DNA from: Siderastrea siderea
Lineage: Eukaryota > Cnidaria > Anthozoa > Scleractinia > Rhizangiidae
Direction of reading: 5' to 3'
Length of the DNA stretch: 64,000 nucleotides
Assembly (NCBI GenBank): GCA_964030785.1
Contig: OZ034971.1
Location: forward strand, 13,423,079 to 13,487,078
The notes beneath the pieces were generated by a model that was not told where the DNA came from, made no database searches, and saw nothing but the letters and a program-made list of their open reading frames with translations. The translations under genes and the position numbers were made by a program. Of this stretch, positions 34,701 through 47,484 are shown piece after piece; position 1 is the first letter of the stretch; every line of letters begins with the position of its first letter.

Positions 34701-37700
34701 AACACACAATTGAAAAAACGGTAGGTTTTATCAGGAAGGTTTTTCACTTCAAAATATCAAGAAAAGACATAAAATAAAACCCAGTGAAATGGGGCAGGAG
34801 CATTTAATAAAAACTGTCACACATTCATGGCGAGTCGGTGCAAAAATCATGAAGCGGTCTAAACAAGTAAACTTACTAAAAAAATACAGCTGCTAACTAC
34901 CAAGAAGGAAGGAAAGGTGAGATTTTTTTCAGCTTTAACACACAAAATTGAAACCGGTTTACCTGCACTCGTCGTGGCTCTGTGTGCCAACAGGTCCAAA
35001 TGTTCAGATAGAAATCAGATGCCATGTAAACGGAGTTGAATCGCTTTTCCAGTTGTTTGAATGTTGTTTTTACCATTCTGTCTGCAACCTCTAAACCGAA
35101 AACAACTGCATTTTGCGCTTTGCGTTTAACAAACTATGATGGTGAATTCCAATGTTGCTCGCTACAGTAATCTTGCTTCTGAGCTGTATAGAAATTACCT
35201 CTTCAAGTTCAAATTTGTTCTGTCTTCAGTTCAATCAAACACACACATGATGGCTCTGCTGTGCGAACAGATTACAAACTTGTTCAGTTTCAACTCCAGC
35301 AGCTAATATGGATTGGTGAAATTGTACCGCTTCAATCCGCTTTGAACGATGTTTCAGGAAAAATCAAACATGTACCATATTTCAGAGCCAATAATTAGAA
35401 GATTTCTTCCAAAACTTGACGGCTACTTTGTTCACCACTTTCAAGCAGTTTTCATTGATTCATTCAGCTTTGCAATAAAACGCTGCGACACTTTGCAGGG
35501 TTTTGGCGCCTTTTTCGTTCAGTCATGTAATCGATTCTTGTTCCGACGGTTTAAATTTCTTTTCTCATTTTTCCCATTCTTTCTTGATTTCTTGTTTAAA
35601 TAGTGGTTAAGTTTTTAATAAAACAAATTATTCTACTCGGGCTTACTGGATATCAAAATAATGATTATAACCAACTCGGCGCTACTTGGCTCTCGTTGGT
35701 TATCTATCATTCGATATCCAGCGCGTCCTCGTAGAATAATTGTTAATTAGCACATATATTTCTCAAATATTTCCCTGTATGAAAACACTGACAAGATTGT
35801 AGAAATGCTTTCTCTACCCCCTCCCCTCACTCAATGTTGTTTGAAAAGACTGAGGGTTCATCACAGGCTTTTTTGGGAGGGGGGGGGGCGCAAAGCAACA
35901 CTGTATTAAGGGGGAGAGGAAGAAAAAATTGTTGTGGTACGTGATTTTCATGGTCAAAGTTCTCATACACAGTGGTTTTTTGGGCAAATTCTTCTTTGCT
36001 GCCACCTCAGCGATGAGCAACAGGGTGTCCTTAATAGCAAGGTGTCCGCAAGGTAAGAGTTAACTGAAACCCTGCCCTGTGAACATCTAATCTATAATCA
36101 AGACCTGTCAAGTCCTATGTGTAAGGTAGGGAGAGTACCAAATCATATTTCTCTCAATCTTGAATAGATGGCTAAAGGCGACTTTGATGATCGTGTTGAT
36201 GGAGTTCCCCAAAATACAACAGTCAATACAAAGAAACCCCTTAAAACAAGCCTTTCACGCCGTTCTGTGTTCAGCGATCAACAGGAAAAGAAAACTTTGA
36301 AAAAGATATCTGCCGTGGCATGGATGATCATTATAGGAGATACTCTTCATAACATAAGTGATGGATTAGCTATTGGTGCAGCCTTCTCAGAAGGTGGTAA
36401 TTCTGGAGTATCGGGAGGAATCAGTACCTCAATTGCTGTGTTTTGTCATGAACTTCCTCATGAACTTGGTGAGTAGTAAATTCCATAGAGATTTTAGTTA
36501 AAAGAGAAATGAGATTCACTTAAACATCAGTTGCACTATTTCATTCTCGGCATAAAATTACTCAGTAAATAAATGGTTACGATTTCAACTTTCATCCTTG
36601 TTAACAATCAAGCAATGGAAAATTGCCTTACGAAGAGCACCACAGAGATTACTGCTCAGTTACATTTGATTTAAGAAAGGCTTTCGTCCAAATTCAGTAT
36701 TAAAATTAGTTCACTTTATTAGCCTGCATAGCTGGTGCTTGGATGAGTAATTTTAAGGCGCACTATTAATTTGATGCGGTCCTTGCTTGTGTGCATCCTA
36801 GTATGTTATTCAAATTACCCATGTGCATAAAAGTTACTGCACTTTATTTGCACTGATCTTTGTAGATTACAATGCATATTAAGGTATCAGCCACCCTTCG
36901 GGACCGTTTGTAGCCGCCCTTCGGGACCATTTGTGCGTGGATCGCTCTAGTTTTTGTTGTTTTCTTAAAAAACCCAATAAATTAATACATTTTTTGGCAG
37001 CTTAATAATTCCAGAAAATGAATTTATATTGAAAAAGAGGCCCACATTTAACAAGTTTGAAAACTGCAGTTTTTTCACACATACGTGTCTTCATAGATTA
37101 GGTTCCACTCCCTCCAGAAACAACGATTAACACTGCATTCTCTTTGTGACACCTATGGCTGAAAAACCGTGTCTTAGATTTTTGGGAAGTGCATTTTTAT
37201 TTAGTTCCTCTTTTATTAGCAGATGAAGTCAGAGAACACAAATAAATTAGCATTTCGCGTGGAAAAAAGGTCTCGCTTTAACCCTTTCCTGTCCAATTTT
37301 TTTTCCTTAAAAAAACGCATTTTTACCGTTAAAGCGGTTTTTTTGAGTGCTATGTTGCCAAATGCTACTGAACTATGCTACAAAAGGGTTTACTTACAAT
37401 TATGCTAGATTTTGAACCAACTTCTGTTGTAAATTGTACAATATTTTGCTTTCATGCATACGCATAAGCCAAAATTTGGACTTGTTTTTTTTTTTTTTGC
37501 AGATTCATTTCCCATTTTTTTCTTGCTTCTTTTGCTTTCCTTTTTTTTCACCCTTTCTTTTCTCTCTATCTTCTACCCTTTATCCCCTTTCTATCCACTG
37601 GAAAAGATTTGGCCTTAGCCCTTCTTAAAACCTGGAAAAATGGACATTGATCAACCAAGTGACCTGGCCTATTTTACCACCAACTTTGCACCCAAAATTG

Positions 37701-40700
37701 GAGACGTTTTTTTCTGCTATAGCTCTTCCATAATTTGGTCGATTTTGAAAATGGACGCACATATTGATGGATCTTGCTGTATTAGCTGCCTATCAAAACA
37801 ATTTGGTGGCGTCAAAAATGATGACGTCACAGGTGGTTTAATGGTTTCCGACGTTAACGTTCGGAAAATACTAGTCTTGACAGGGAAGAGTTAAAACAAA
37901 AAGAGGGATTACTGAAATTTGCAGACACGGTTTTGTAGAAAAACTATCTGGCAACAATCTGGCTGAATTTTAGCCAAATTGGTCGAGCGGCTGTCGACTT
38001 GTAGTTTAAAACGTCCATACAACTCGGCAAAATTTGACTTTTGAGAAAAAAAGGAAAATGTATTTTCTGCGGCTTCTTGTCAGTAATGAGATTATGACAC
38101 CTAAATGTCTGGTGAGTTCTATTTCGATCGATATACCAGAGAGGGATAAGCTTTCTCAAACAATAGAAGTTTGACAGGTAACATGTAACAGGAGTAATCT
38201 TATGCGGCAGGCGGCAGAAAATAGCTCACTTTCAGCCCACAGCTCTTGGACGTGAGAAAACATTTGTCATTTTCATTTTATTTATGGAGTGTTTTCCTTA
38301 TTTCAATCCGTATGTCATGTAACAATTACAATTTGTTATGAATATTTCCTGAAATGCTGACCAGGTTGATAAAGATGCCGAAAATCACGGCAAAATCCGG
38401 GGAAATGATCAACGCAACCACTTCTCCTGTTGATAAAATGAACCCTGATCGCTCTCTGCCTAGTGTTTGTCAAGGGCTTTCTTTTCCTTCAGTCTTGGTT
38501 TGGAGGACGAAAACAGACATAATTCCGTTTTTTAATGATGCATTTAGGTGAAAGAAAACTCTTATAACTTCGTTAAAAAATATAATATAAACCACTTTGC
38601 AAGAATCAATAAAAATAATGTGAATGCAACCAGCACACGCTTTCGGATTTCACGTGATCAAGTTAATCAGGTGTGACAGAACTTGTCAGCGATCAATTGC
38701 CATAATTAACAAGGAAAAATCTTTTACTCCTAATAACTCTCCACTGAGCCATTATTTTCTGCTAATTTTTTGTTTGAAAGAAAGCTCTCGAAGAGATTTA
38801 TCTGAACGTGTAAAATCTCATTTATCAAAAAATGACACTTTTTTTAAATTCAAGTTTGTTAAAAAAAAATACAAGATCTTTGAATAGGTGAACCAGATGT
38901 TAGTCCTCTATGATTCAATCAATGTTATCAAGATTCTGTGGAACAAACGTTTTTTCAGGCATTTACATGTATGTTTAGCCACAAGTATTCACAAAAAAAT
39001 AACAACAGCAACAAGAAAGAAAACAACTGAAAAAGATACCTGTACACGTTGACATCATAATGATATTAACCCATTGACACCCGGCAAGCTTCGAAAAAAT
39101 GGTACTTTTAAGCACCAGATGGCCCTTTTTTAGCCCTGTTTGATCCAATTTCGTCCCAATCCTTGTGAAAAGTGCTTTCCACCATGAACAGTTGCCCGTT
39201 TTTTTCAGTTTCAGGACGTTTTCTAACACTTTGAGTTCGGGCATGCACACAATTCAAAATTTTGAGATAGTTTTTTACACGAAAACTCCCCCGTCTATGG
39301 CTCTTCGAGATTTAGCGCACAAGCCCGTTGCTTTCGTTCTCATTTCGGTTTTTACACTTTTTGCTGTTGAGTTAGCCATGTGACCATGGTTCCTGGTGAT
39401 GAGAAAAGTTTGGCCTCAAAGCTCGTTTGAAAAGGAAAGAGTTGGCCAAAAGTAGCAGTCGGTGGGAAGGCCATGATTTTCTTGTGTTTCAGAGGTAAAA
39501 GTTCCTTGGTTTTCTGGCTGTTACTCAGGTTTATATGATCCGATCATTGTCGTTCAGGCATCATTTACAAGATCTTTTTGCGTTGCATTGACTGATTATC
39601 AAAGCTTCTTGGGGTCACTTAAAGTGATGACATCACAAGTGGAACAAGACGCCTGCTCATTCTAGGGCGCATAGGGGCACAATGGTCGTCAGTGGGTTAA
39701 ACGCTCTAATCTGCTACCTTTAGGCTAGACAGTTCATGGCATTCTTAAAATGTATCTGACATTAGACTTTTATGGTTTGATTGTAGGAGATTTTGCCGTC
39801 CTGCTTACAGCTGGTATGTCAATCAAGATGGCACTGCTAGCAAACTTACTTTCCGCCATGTCATGTTATATTGGCTTAGCCATTGGTATTTATATTGGCC
39901 AGGAGGCTGACGCCAGGTTCTGGATCTTTGCTATTGCTGGCGGGATGTTCCTTTATGTTGCACTGGTTGACATGGTAAGACATATCTATTGAACCCTTTC
40001 ACTGTCTAGCTTGACCCTTTCTCCTTACTGTTTTCCACACATTTCTTGTGGAACTAGTTAGGAGAATTTGTCTAAATATGAAGACATCTTATCTTAACTT
40101 GGTGATCACTTCCTTCATTCTCATCACTTGGATGTTTGAGTAAGTACATTGTAGTGAAGGTGCAAAGGGAAATTCCATTTTCATCACTGTTATGTCTTAA
40201 AACTGTTTCTGGAAGGGGCGGGGACTGCTACAGAATGTAATCTTTATTGAACCCTTTAAGCTTCAATTATATCAACATGTATGTTCTCCCCACTGTTGTC
40301 AATATATTTCTTGTGGTATAAGTTGAGAAAATATGATCACACATCAAGAAATTTTATCTTTGGTGATCATATTCTTTATTCTCTTGACCTGTGTGTTGAT
40401 CACGTAGTGATATCGTTAGGAGCGATTCGATGTTTGTAACTACTGGAGCCTAAAGGGTTAATAATTTTAAATACATTATATGTTATTTTACATCAGCGTA
40501 AGAACCTGACAAGATTTTCTATGTTTTACAAGCTATTGTTTTAGAATGTCTTGTTTCCTTTGTTTTACGTCATCTGAGTTTTACAAAGGTTCTTACACTG
40601 ATGTAAAGCCAAAAACTAAAGCTATCTATGTGAGCTTATAGCACACTGAGTTGTATTCATGTACATTAAGATTAATTGGACTAAAATTATCGTCAGTACC

Positions 40701-41086
40701 AGTTATGAGTAATGTTTTTTTTTATTTGAAGTGGCAGGTATCCTTCTTATCCCCCTCCCTTTATTTAATGTTGTATGGCTGTAAAGCTTTACATTTGTGG
40801 AACAAAACAAGCACCATTAGTTGGGGCGAGAGGGGATATCCTGGTGGGGAGAGGAGATTTATCGTTAAGAGGTAGAAAAACACCCTCTGAAATAAAGCTT
40901 TTTGATGTCATTAATTGTTGATTATCAACTTTTTTCCTGTAGCTTCCTGACCTGATGCACAGCGAGACATTGCAGACAGAACCTTTTGTCACATTTTTGA
41001 TGCAAAACTTTGGTTTACTCCTTGGGTTTTCCATCATGTTGATAATTGCCTTGTACGAGGAGGACTTGATGAAAGTAGAATTCTAG
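22705..41086 (+). CDS. Zinc transporter, SLC39A (ZIP) family, ZIP4/ZIP12-like
   Basis: A complete gene of 11 exons encoding 789 residues: 22705-22923, 23241-23531, 27009-27479, 28347-28518, 28921-29090, 29832-30032, 30977-31081, 31732-31839, 36168-36468, 39787-39974, 40943-41086. All junctions are GT-AG and all phases agree. It imports zinc across plasma or vesicle membranes. A signal peptide (residues 1 to about 22) is followed by a Cys-containing ectodomain. Exon 4 has a ZIP4-type segment with LCPAFIQQ, close to the PAL motif. His/Glu-rich stretches lie in exon 3 ([18 protein letters not shown]) and between TM3 and TM4 (EHGGHSH). TM1-TM3 are in exons 5-6. The metal-site motifs HNISDG (about 640) in TM4 and HELPHELGD (about 673) in TM5 mark the LIV-1 subfamily. 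The first His of HELPHE, rather than the Glu of ZIP8/14, points to the ZIP4/12/6/10 side; ectodomain and C-terminus favour ZIP4/ZIP12. A one-to-one orthologue name is not claimed. Confidence 0.95.
24124..24460. mobile_element. Short element with 38-bp perfect TIRs in ZIP intron 2
   Basis: The left end TATTAAAAATATAAAAAAGC...TTTAAAAAG is exactly repeated in inverse at the right end (24,423-24,460). There is no coding content and no clear target duplication beyond possible TA. The matching ATCTAGATC words lie just outside the left end and just beyond the right end. Confidence 0.7.
25255..25700. repeat. Repeat with ACCCTATTTCAGACC units, intron 2
   Basis: Several copies of CCCTATTTCAGACC lie between a GGGGGGACTTCC end and a GGGAGTACCCCCTCCCCCCC end. 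The right end matches that of the repeat at 55,107-55,492, so they are one family with G/C-run termini. The ORF at 25,476-25,799 translates the repeat. Confidence 0.65.
26205..26525. repeat. Minisatellite, about 3 units of about 115 bp, intron 2
   Basis: Units share CAGCA..ACA, CTCAGTAGCTTTCATTTGAA, a CACACTTT block and CACAGGCTCAAAAAG. The same family recurs at 44,490-44,640 in the SNF8 region. Confidence 0.75.
28106..28310 (+). repeat. tRNA-derived SINE-like repeat, intron 3
   Basis: GAGAGCGCTGCACCGGTATC and GGTCAGGGTTCGAATCCCGG resemble the tRNA T-arm with a B-box GGTTCGAATCC. A CCTG-T-run-CAGGC stem and an A/T-rich tail follow. The upstream half that would hold the A-box is missing or diverged, so it is not an intact tRNA gene. 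Confidence 0.6.
33466..34708. mobile_element. TIR element of 1.24 kb in ZIP intron 8
   Basis: It begins TGTGTGGTTCCAGAAAATAT and ends in the inverted equivalent, with about 40 bp of inverted ends that include CCATCCGTGG. ATTGAAA flanks it on both sides (33,459-33,465 and 34,709-34,715), consistent with a 7-8-bp hAT-type duplication. G-rich GGAAATTCCAGGGGGGTGGG blocks occur near both ends. No transposase is recognised; ORFs here are not supported. A partial relative lies at 58,430-58,645. Confidence 0.8.
35627..35743. repeat. Foldback element in ZIP intron 8
   Basis: AATTATTCTAC at the left pairs with GTAGAATAATT at the right. CTGGATATC and ATAACCAA blocks also pair. The overall palindrome is imperfect, with arms of about 50 bp. 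Confidence 0.75.
37282..37890. mobile_element. TTAA-flanked element A in ZIP intron 9
   Basis: The 609-bp element starts CCCTTTCCTGTCC and ends GACAGGGAAGAG, an imperfect inverted pair, with TTAA at 37,278-37,281 and 37,891-37,894. TTAA targets are used by piggyBac and Kolobok elements. The interior holds GATGACGTCACAGGTGG, matching element B at 39,070-39,696. It is non-coding. Confidence 0.65.
39070..39696. mobile_element. TTAA-flanked element B in ZIP intron 9
   Basis: The 627-bp element begins CCCATTGACACCC and ends GTCGTCAGTGGG, with TTAA at 39,066-39,069 and 39,697-39,700. Its GATGACATCACAAGTGG segment near the right end matches element A. It is non-coding, and the 3' end lies 90 bp before ZIP exon 10. 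Confidence 0.65.
40003..40463. repeat. Two tandem copies of an AACCCTTT-ended repeat, intron 10
   Basis: Units start TTGAACCCTTT (about 40,010 and 40,250) and share AAATATGA..., TTGGTGATCA and TTCATTCTC blocks. The second ends AAAGGGTTAA at about 40,460. It looks like a nested or duplicated TTAA-type element. Confidence 0.5.
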
Positions 41087-43631
41087 CACAGTTTGAAATG
41101 TGCAGTCTGGCAAGCCATTAAGAGTAACTTGGTAGTCTAGAAGTAGTCTAGTTTAATTGCACTTTTGTTTGTCAGAAAAATTATGGGAAGCTGTGGTTGT
41201 TGACTATTTGCAAGAAATTATTTAAATTTTAGGTGGAAGGTAAATGGCTTGTGGAACCAGGAAAATTTTGACCCAGACTATCCACATGGAATATGTGCAC
41301 TTTCTTTTTATTATTTTTACTAGTTTCAAAATTAGCAACAGTTTTGTGCTTTTTTCTAGCTGCTTGGATTTTAATCTGGTAAATGAAACACAACAAAACT
41401 TATTACAGAGTTTCCACATAAGGATGTTACATTCCATTGCCTCAATTCATCATTTATATAAAATAAATGGTTTCAGTGTGTATCTGCAGTACATGCCTAA
41501 ATTGGGCAAGCTTTTTTTCCAGTCTCTTTTGGTCAGGTCATGTGACTTGCACCCCCTTTGCATCAAGCCCTTCAATTATTTTTTCCACATAAGTGGTGCA
41601 CAGCACAAGAGAGTATGCTTTAGAATTCATGTTATTTTTTTTGTCAAATTAGTGTTGGCGTTGTGTGTAAGTATGTGTGATCGCTGAGAAAATCATCGCA
41701 AAATGATAATTATTTTTAATTGGGAGAATTTATTTATACACAATTTTTGATTCCTCTGCTGTTAGTAAAAAAGTATTATTTTGCTTACGTTTTTGTTATC
41801 ATAGTACGATTTAAAAGTGAAAGTAAATTGCTGACCGATGTTTGATCCGCTAAAATAATTCAGTTAGAGTACAGCTAATAGTAATGTTGAACGTAATAAT
41901 CTTATGAAAGTAACGAGAATGTTGTGTTATTATAGTGGAGCTTCCCAATAGTTATATTGACCAACTTCCCATGGGCAACTAATCATTTTGTTAAGCTAAG
42001 ATGATCTCTTACTGTGCCTTTTTAATAACAAGTGGACAAGGAGACTGTGCTGAATAATGCAGTAGGTCACCATAATAACTTGTCACTGGGGTCTTTGTAC
42101 TTGAGTTTGAAGCAATTTATTCCACCCCTGTTCCACCCGAACAAAAATTGTTTGTAACTAAATTTAGAAAGAAAATAAAACCAGCTGCCCGAAAATGCAA
42201 AGAAATGTCTTAAGGAGCTAATGTGAGCTTAACCTTTGGCTCTATTTTTCCAACTGGAGAATCTATTGGAAATTTCTGACCAATTTGAGCGTTTTTCAGC
42301 ACCATCAGACAAGGATGGAACAGTGATGTAAGCACTCCCTTTTCTACCATTGAGGCCAAGGTTCAAATGCTGGAGTTTCCAAGCCTACATCATGCTTATG
42401 AGTTTCTTTGTTCAAATTTATTGAATTACTTGCGAGTTTGAGAAAGCAGTGTAAGACATTGTTAGTTGGAGTTTGTCTGTTATTGAAAAGTGCAGAGAGA
42501 GGTCTGGTCACTGGGTTGCCAGGGAGGTTCAAGTGTTAAATTTAAACCATAATATTCGAAACCCATCTGTCCATCAACATTTAAAGTTGTCTGTCATTGC
42601 TGTATAATTATTATTACAAACCACTGAGAAATTTTAGCTTCTTTTTACAGTTGTTTTATTCATTCAAAACTCAGTCCTTGTGGCTGTGTAATCATAATGA
42701 TTATTATCACAATTGTTATATTTTACTAGTGTGAAGTATTAATAATTTAGAACTATGTTGACATTTTAAACGTAGCATAATTAACTTTGGGTGAAACAAA
42801 GCATGGCTATTTTTCAAAAGAAAATAAAAAACTCTTTAAAAACAATCATCTTTTGTGCTCTTTACTTAGTACTTTACATTGCTCAGATTTATTATGATGG
42901 CTGTTTACAAAATTGCAAACAGCAAAGCATATTTCTATTAGTGAGCGTGCCCTACAAAGATAAAAGAAGGGAACAAACGACTTTCATAATGTTATTTTCG
43001 CCGAGGTTTTTGCCAAGATTATAGGCAAGAAAAGGTTTCGACTTCATACAAAACTGTCCTCTCTTCTAAAAATTTTTGCAAACCCGATTTAGTAGATCTT
43101 TTTCATGAGCGGTCCATCTTAGCAGTTTGACAAAAATTCAGACTGCTCAGGGAACAAATCAGACAGCTCCTTTTCAGCCCGGGCCAGTTCAACCATATAA
43201 AAAGAAGTATTAATAATTTAGAACTATGTTGACATTTTAAACTTAGCATAATTAACTTTGGGTGCACACAACAGTGGTGGCCAGGCAAAATTTGCCCATG
43301 TCCATCAAAGAAATCCCAGCAGCAGTGGTTTGATGTTATGTCCACAGAAATGTACTTTTTTAACACCACTAACCTACATTTTGTGGATTAATAAAAATCT
43401 TTCTTGTGCACTGTTTTGTGTGACCAAAATGGCAACTTAATTGAACATAATAAATTATCCTTTTAGGAAAAAAATACATTTGTATCCCAGTGCCAACCCT
43501 TTTGCTAAAACATGTCACGTAGGGAGTAGGTTTCTCTGTCAGTAGTTATTTTCCATGTGCTCCTGGGTGGGTAGTCCCAGTAGCGCCTGGTTGGATTTCC
43601 TTTTTCTATAATTTTCTTGTTCCAGGACCTG
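41087..43631. other. Region between convergent ZIP and SNF8 genes
   Basis: It includes the ZIP 3' UTR; the first AATAAA after the stop is at 41,462-41,467. A 61-bp direct repeat lies at 42,733-42,793 and 43,204-43,264 with a single mismatch. The ORFs here have no recognisable content. Confidence 0.5.
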
Positions 43632-46600
43632 TCATGTTTCTGGAAAGAGGCCTGGGAACCAGTATGCTCTTTCATTGGGTGCTTGGTCATCTACCCAGGC
43701 CATCTCCTCGTGAACCATATGATCCTATAACAGGCAAAACACCATGATCAAAACAGTGCTTCTCATTTTTGATGGTCGTTCACTTTTTTAAGATACTAAT
43801 TCTTGAGAATTACTGTTTCATCAACACAATCCCGTCAATTGTATTCTAACTGCAATGCATGTGCTAATACAAGTATTGGGTAAGGTAAAAGAAGTGTTTC
43901 GTGTAATTCAGATTTTAAAAACGAAACAATTTTTGTTGTTACTTTATCAATGGTGTGTAAAGAAGAATTAGCTGCTTACCAGTCTTGGCCAAAAAAGGGT
44001 AAAATTGACATACGTGCATTCATGCAGAAAGGATCAAGGATAAACCAAGTATATGCAAATAACTGTAACACATCCGTTTTAGTACCTGCCAGTGGAAACT
44101 TACCAAGGCTCGTAATGCCCGATCTCTTTCCCAGCCTAAATCCTTTGTGGTGGCTGTGACTGATGTGTAGCCACTGCCCTAAAGAGACAAGAAATGGCAA
44201 ATTCAAAGTGACATATATCAGGACTGACTGAAGAAATACTCTTTGAAAGAACATTGCATTATACAGTGGAATCCCGATTTTTTCGGACCCTCGATTTTTC
44301 GAACCGCCCGATTTTTCGAACCATGGCACGTTTCCCTTGGATTTGCTTCAGTCAAACACTGTAATTTTACCCCTGATTTTTCGAACCCTCGATTTTTCAA
44401 AACTCCTGATATTTCGAAGCAATTCTTACCTCCCATGGAAGAAATTTATATCAAATTTACCTTCGACGGCTCGAACCCTCATGAAATTTTTAACGTACTA
44501 CTCAGTAGCTTGCATTTGAATGGTCACACATCTCAGACTCAAAAGCTGGAGCCACCTTCTATTACACAGTAAACAGTAGCAAGGAAAGTACTGCTCTGAG
44601 TTCCTTTCATTTGAATGGCCACTCATTAGGCCTGGCTTTCCTGTGGGTGCAGCCTGTTTATTATGTGTATACGGGGGTTCTAACTTTTGAGTCTTGAGTA
44701 AAATCTTAAAGTGTGACCCTTCAAATGAATGCTACAAACCTTACAAGAGTGCCACCGTATTTCTGTTTGCTTTCCCGGTTGTTATAAGATAATAGCTCGT
44801 AAATCAAATGTGATTTTGTGCCACCTTTGATTTTTCGAAGTTCCGGTTTTTCAAAACAATTTCCGTTTCCTAGGAGCAAATTTGCTGCGTTTTTTCACCA
44901 GTTTTTTCGTGGAGTTTTTTGGTCGAGCTCGACGTTACCTCGACTGGTTGTGTTGCGTTGCATTGTGTTGCGTTTTGATCTCTGCTTCGTATTGCGTTGT
45001 GTTGTGTTGTGATGTGATGTGTTGTGATCTGTCTCTTACTTGTTACTCTAGTTTGTTGGCTTAAAATTTCTAATTTTTTTTGTTCCTTCGTTGCACGACT
45101 CGACGCAACAACTAGACGGACGTACAACGGTTCAACCAGCTCGACGACTTAATAAGCAAAACTTCTACTGTGTATTCTCCACAGGCAAACACCGTTTTCT
45201 CCGTGGAATTTTCGTAATCACGACTACTTTTTTATGTGCCTTCAATTACCCTGGTTAAGTTAGCCAAAATTCCATCTCTTTCACTAACGAGCGCATTTTG
45301 GTGACCATTTCATATACTAAAAAGAAGCGCTAGCCTTAAAGGGGCACTGTAAACAATTTTTAGGATTGCTATAAAAAGCTAAAAGAGATATATTCCTTTA
45401 ATTCTGTTGATGTTCTAGGAGCGTTTTGTGTACGGGAAAAGATATCTGAAATATTTTTCAGAACACTCTTCTATGGAAAACCGGACTTGAAAATCACGGT
45501 GACAGAGCCCCTCTAAATATGGTGCAAGCTCTAACAAGGCACCCCTTTACCCAAAAACTTAACAAATACTGTATATTCAATTGCAAATAATTGGTCTACC
45601 TTTTGAGTAAAGCCAACGGAGTTTACAGGGTTGAAAGTTTAATCGTTCGGAAGAATATACTGATGAGTTGGCTCATAGAGGAAAATAAAATGGTGAAAAT
45701 GTTAAGATCGTCTAAAACAATTGCTAGTAGAGTCGGTGGAATTTGTTGAGTTGGTCGTTTGCCGAGTCTACAGTGCTCGGTGAAATCCGTCTGTTGACTT
45801 TGCCGGTGTCCTAGCAGATTTGGACCCCCCCCAAATTTGGACCCCCCGGTCCAAATCCGCTAGCGAATATGGACCCCCGGGGGACCCAATCCTCTAGCGG
45901 ATTAGGACCCCCTTCGCGGATTTGGACCCCCTATGTAATTGTAAAAACCCACGTTGTTATTCGCCTATAAAGTACCGAAATAATTTCACTTTTCAATCTT
46001 GGCGAAGAAACGTTTCGTTTGGGTCTCAAAATACTGCAAACCTATTCATAATAGAGGTAGAGTCAGACTTAAGATCAAGTAAATTGACCGTTCGTTTTAG
46101 GCACATAGCCAGACCTCTAAACGTTGCAGTTAAAGCACGCGCTGCGGTATTTCTTACAGAAGATACGATTTTAAAATCTTGTTTTCTTTCATACGCGTTG
46201 TTATTGCTTTTCCAGGATACTGAATTTAACATAGTTTGAATGGGCGGTTTAACGAAGGAGGTTTTAAAGTAACACCTCTAGTTTGAACGGGCGGTTTAAC
46301 AAAAGAAGTTTTAAAGTAACACCTCTTGGCACAGGGTGCAGAGGAGCGAAGTTCGAGCAGAACGTTTAGTTTTCCTTGCGAAAGACAACCGACATACTTG
46401 CGTTACTCGCGTTACCTAGATTTTTACCGCAGGTCAAATTACTGTGGGCTCTTAGGATCACTGAGATCGACTTCGTACCTCGTTCGGAAAGCGAAGCTTT
46501 CCGAAGAAAAGCCGTTGCCGTTCGGACAACGTGTTAGGCGACCGCGTAGTGTAAGTCGAGCTCAGTGATCCTAAGAGCCCACAGAAATTTGACCTGCGAT

Positions 46601-47391
46601 AAAAATCTAGGTAACGCGAGTAACGCAAGTTCGCAGCAAATTATGTCGGTTGTCTTTCGCAAGGAAAACTAAACGTTCTGCTCGAACTTCGCTCCTCTGT
46701 ACCCTGTGCCCTTGGTTGAGAATCGCATTGTGCGCCCTGCATAAAAAGTTTGCTTGATTACACAACTTCACAGGATGTTTTTTTTTTCAGAACCTTTTCC
46801 AGTCATGATGTTTCGAATTTGTATAAGTCATGAGGACACCAAGAAAAACATCAAGACTTTGCTGCAACAAAATTCAAAAATTCAAAATTCAGTTATCGCA
46901 TGTTAACTATGTCATCGATGTTACAAAAGGCCTCTAAATAAAGAGCTAATTTCAACAGTGCGTCTTTGAAGAAAAAATTACATCAGTTAATTTCTCAAAA
47001 AGCGTGCTTACGTACACGCGCTAGGAAAAGTGATTTCTCTTGTTCATTTTAATGAAAAATAGCAGAGTCATCCTTAAGGGTCCTTAAGGTTCAGTAAACT
47101 GGAGTGCTACCACAAAGCCACAAAACTTCTAAAAGTGTCTGAAACACGCGCTGCGGTACATCTTACAGACGGTGCGATTTTAAAATCTTCTTTTTTTTTC
47201 TTTTACTCCTGTTGTTAATATTTATTCTAAAATAATTAATTTGAGGTGAGAAAAAGGTGAGAAAAAAGCTAATTTTTAAAGTACGCTTGCTACTCCGCCC
47301 CTCCAATTACCGCGGCAAGCTGATGTCAAATACCATTGTTTTTCTTAGCGCGGCTTTATAAATTCGCTTTAAGTCAGTTATGGTAGAAAAT

Positions 47392-47441
<50 letters not shown>

Positions 47442-47453
47442 TCGAGGTCAGGA

Positions 47454-47484
<31 letters not shown>

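Noticed and set aside
41244..41687. 147-codon ORF after the ZIP stop codon
   Set aside because: It lies in the probable 3' UTR, is low in complexity and has no recognisable domain.
46326..46568. 80-codon ORF at 46.3 kb
   Set aside because: It lies entirely within the large foldback arm and loop.
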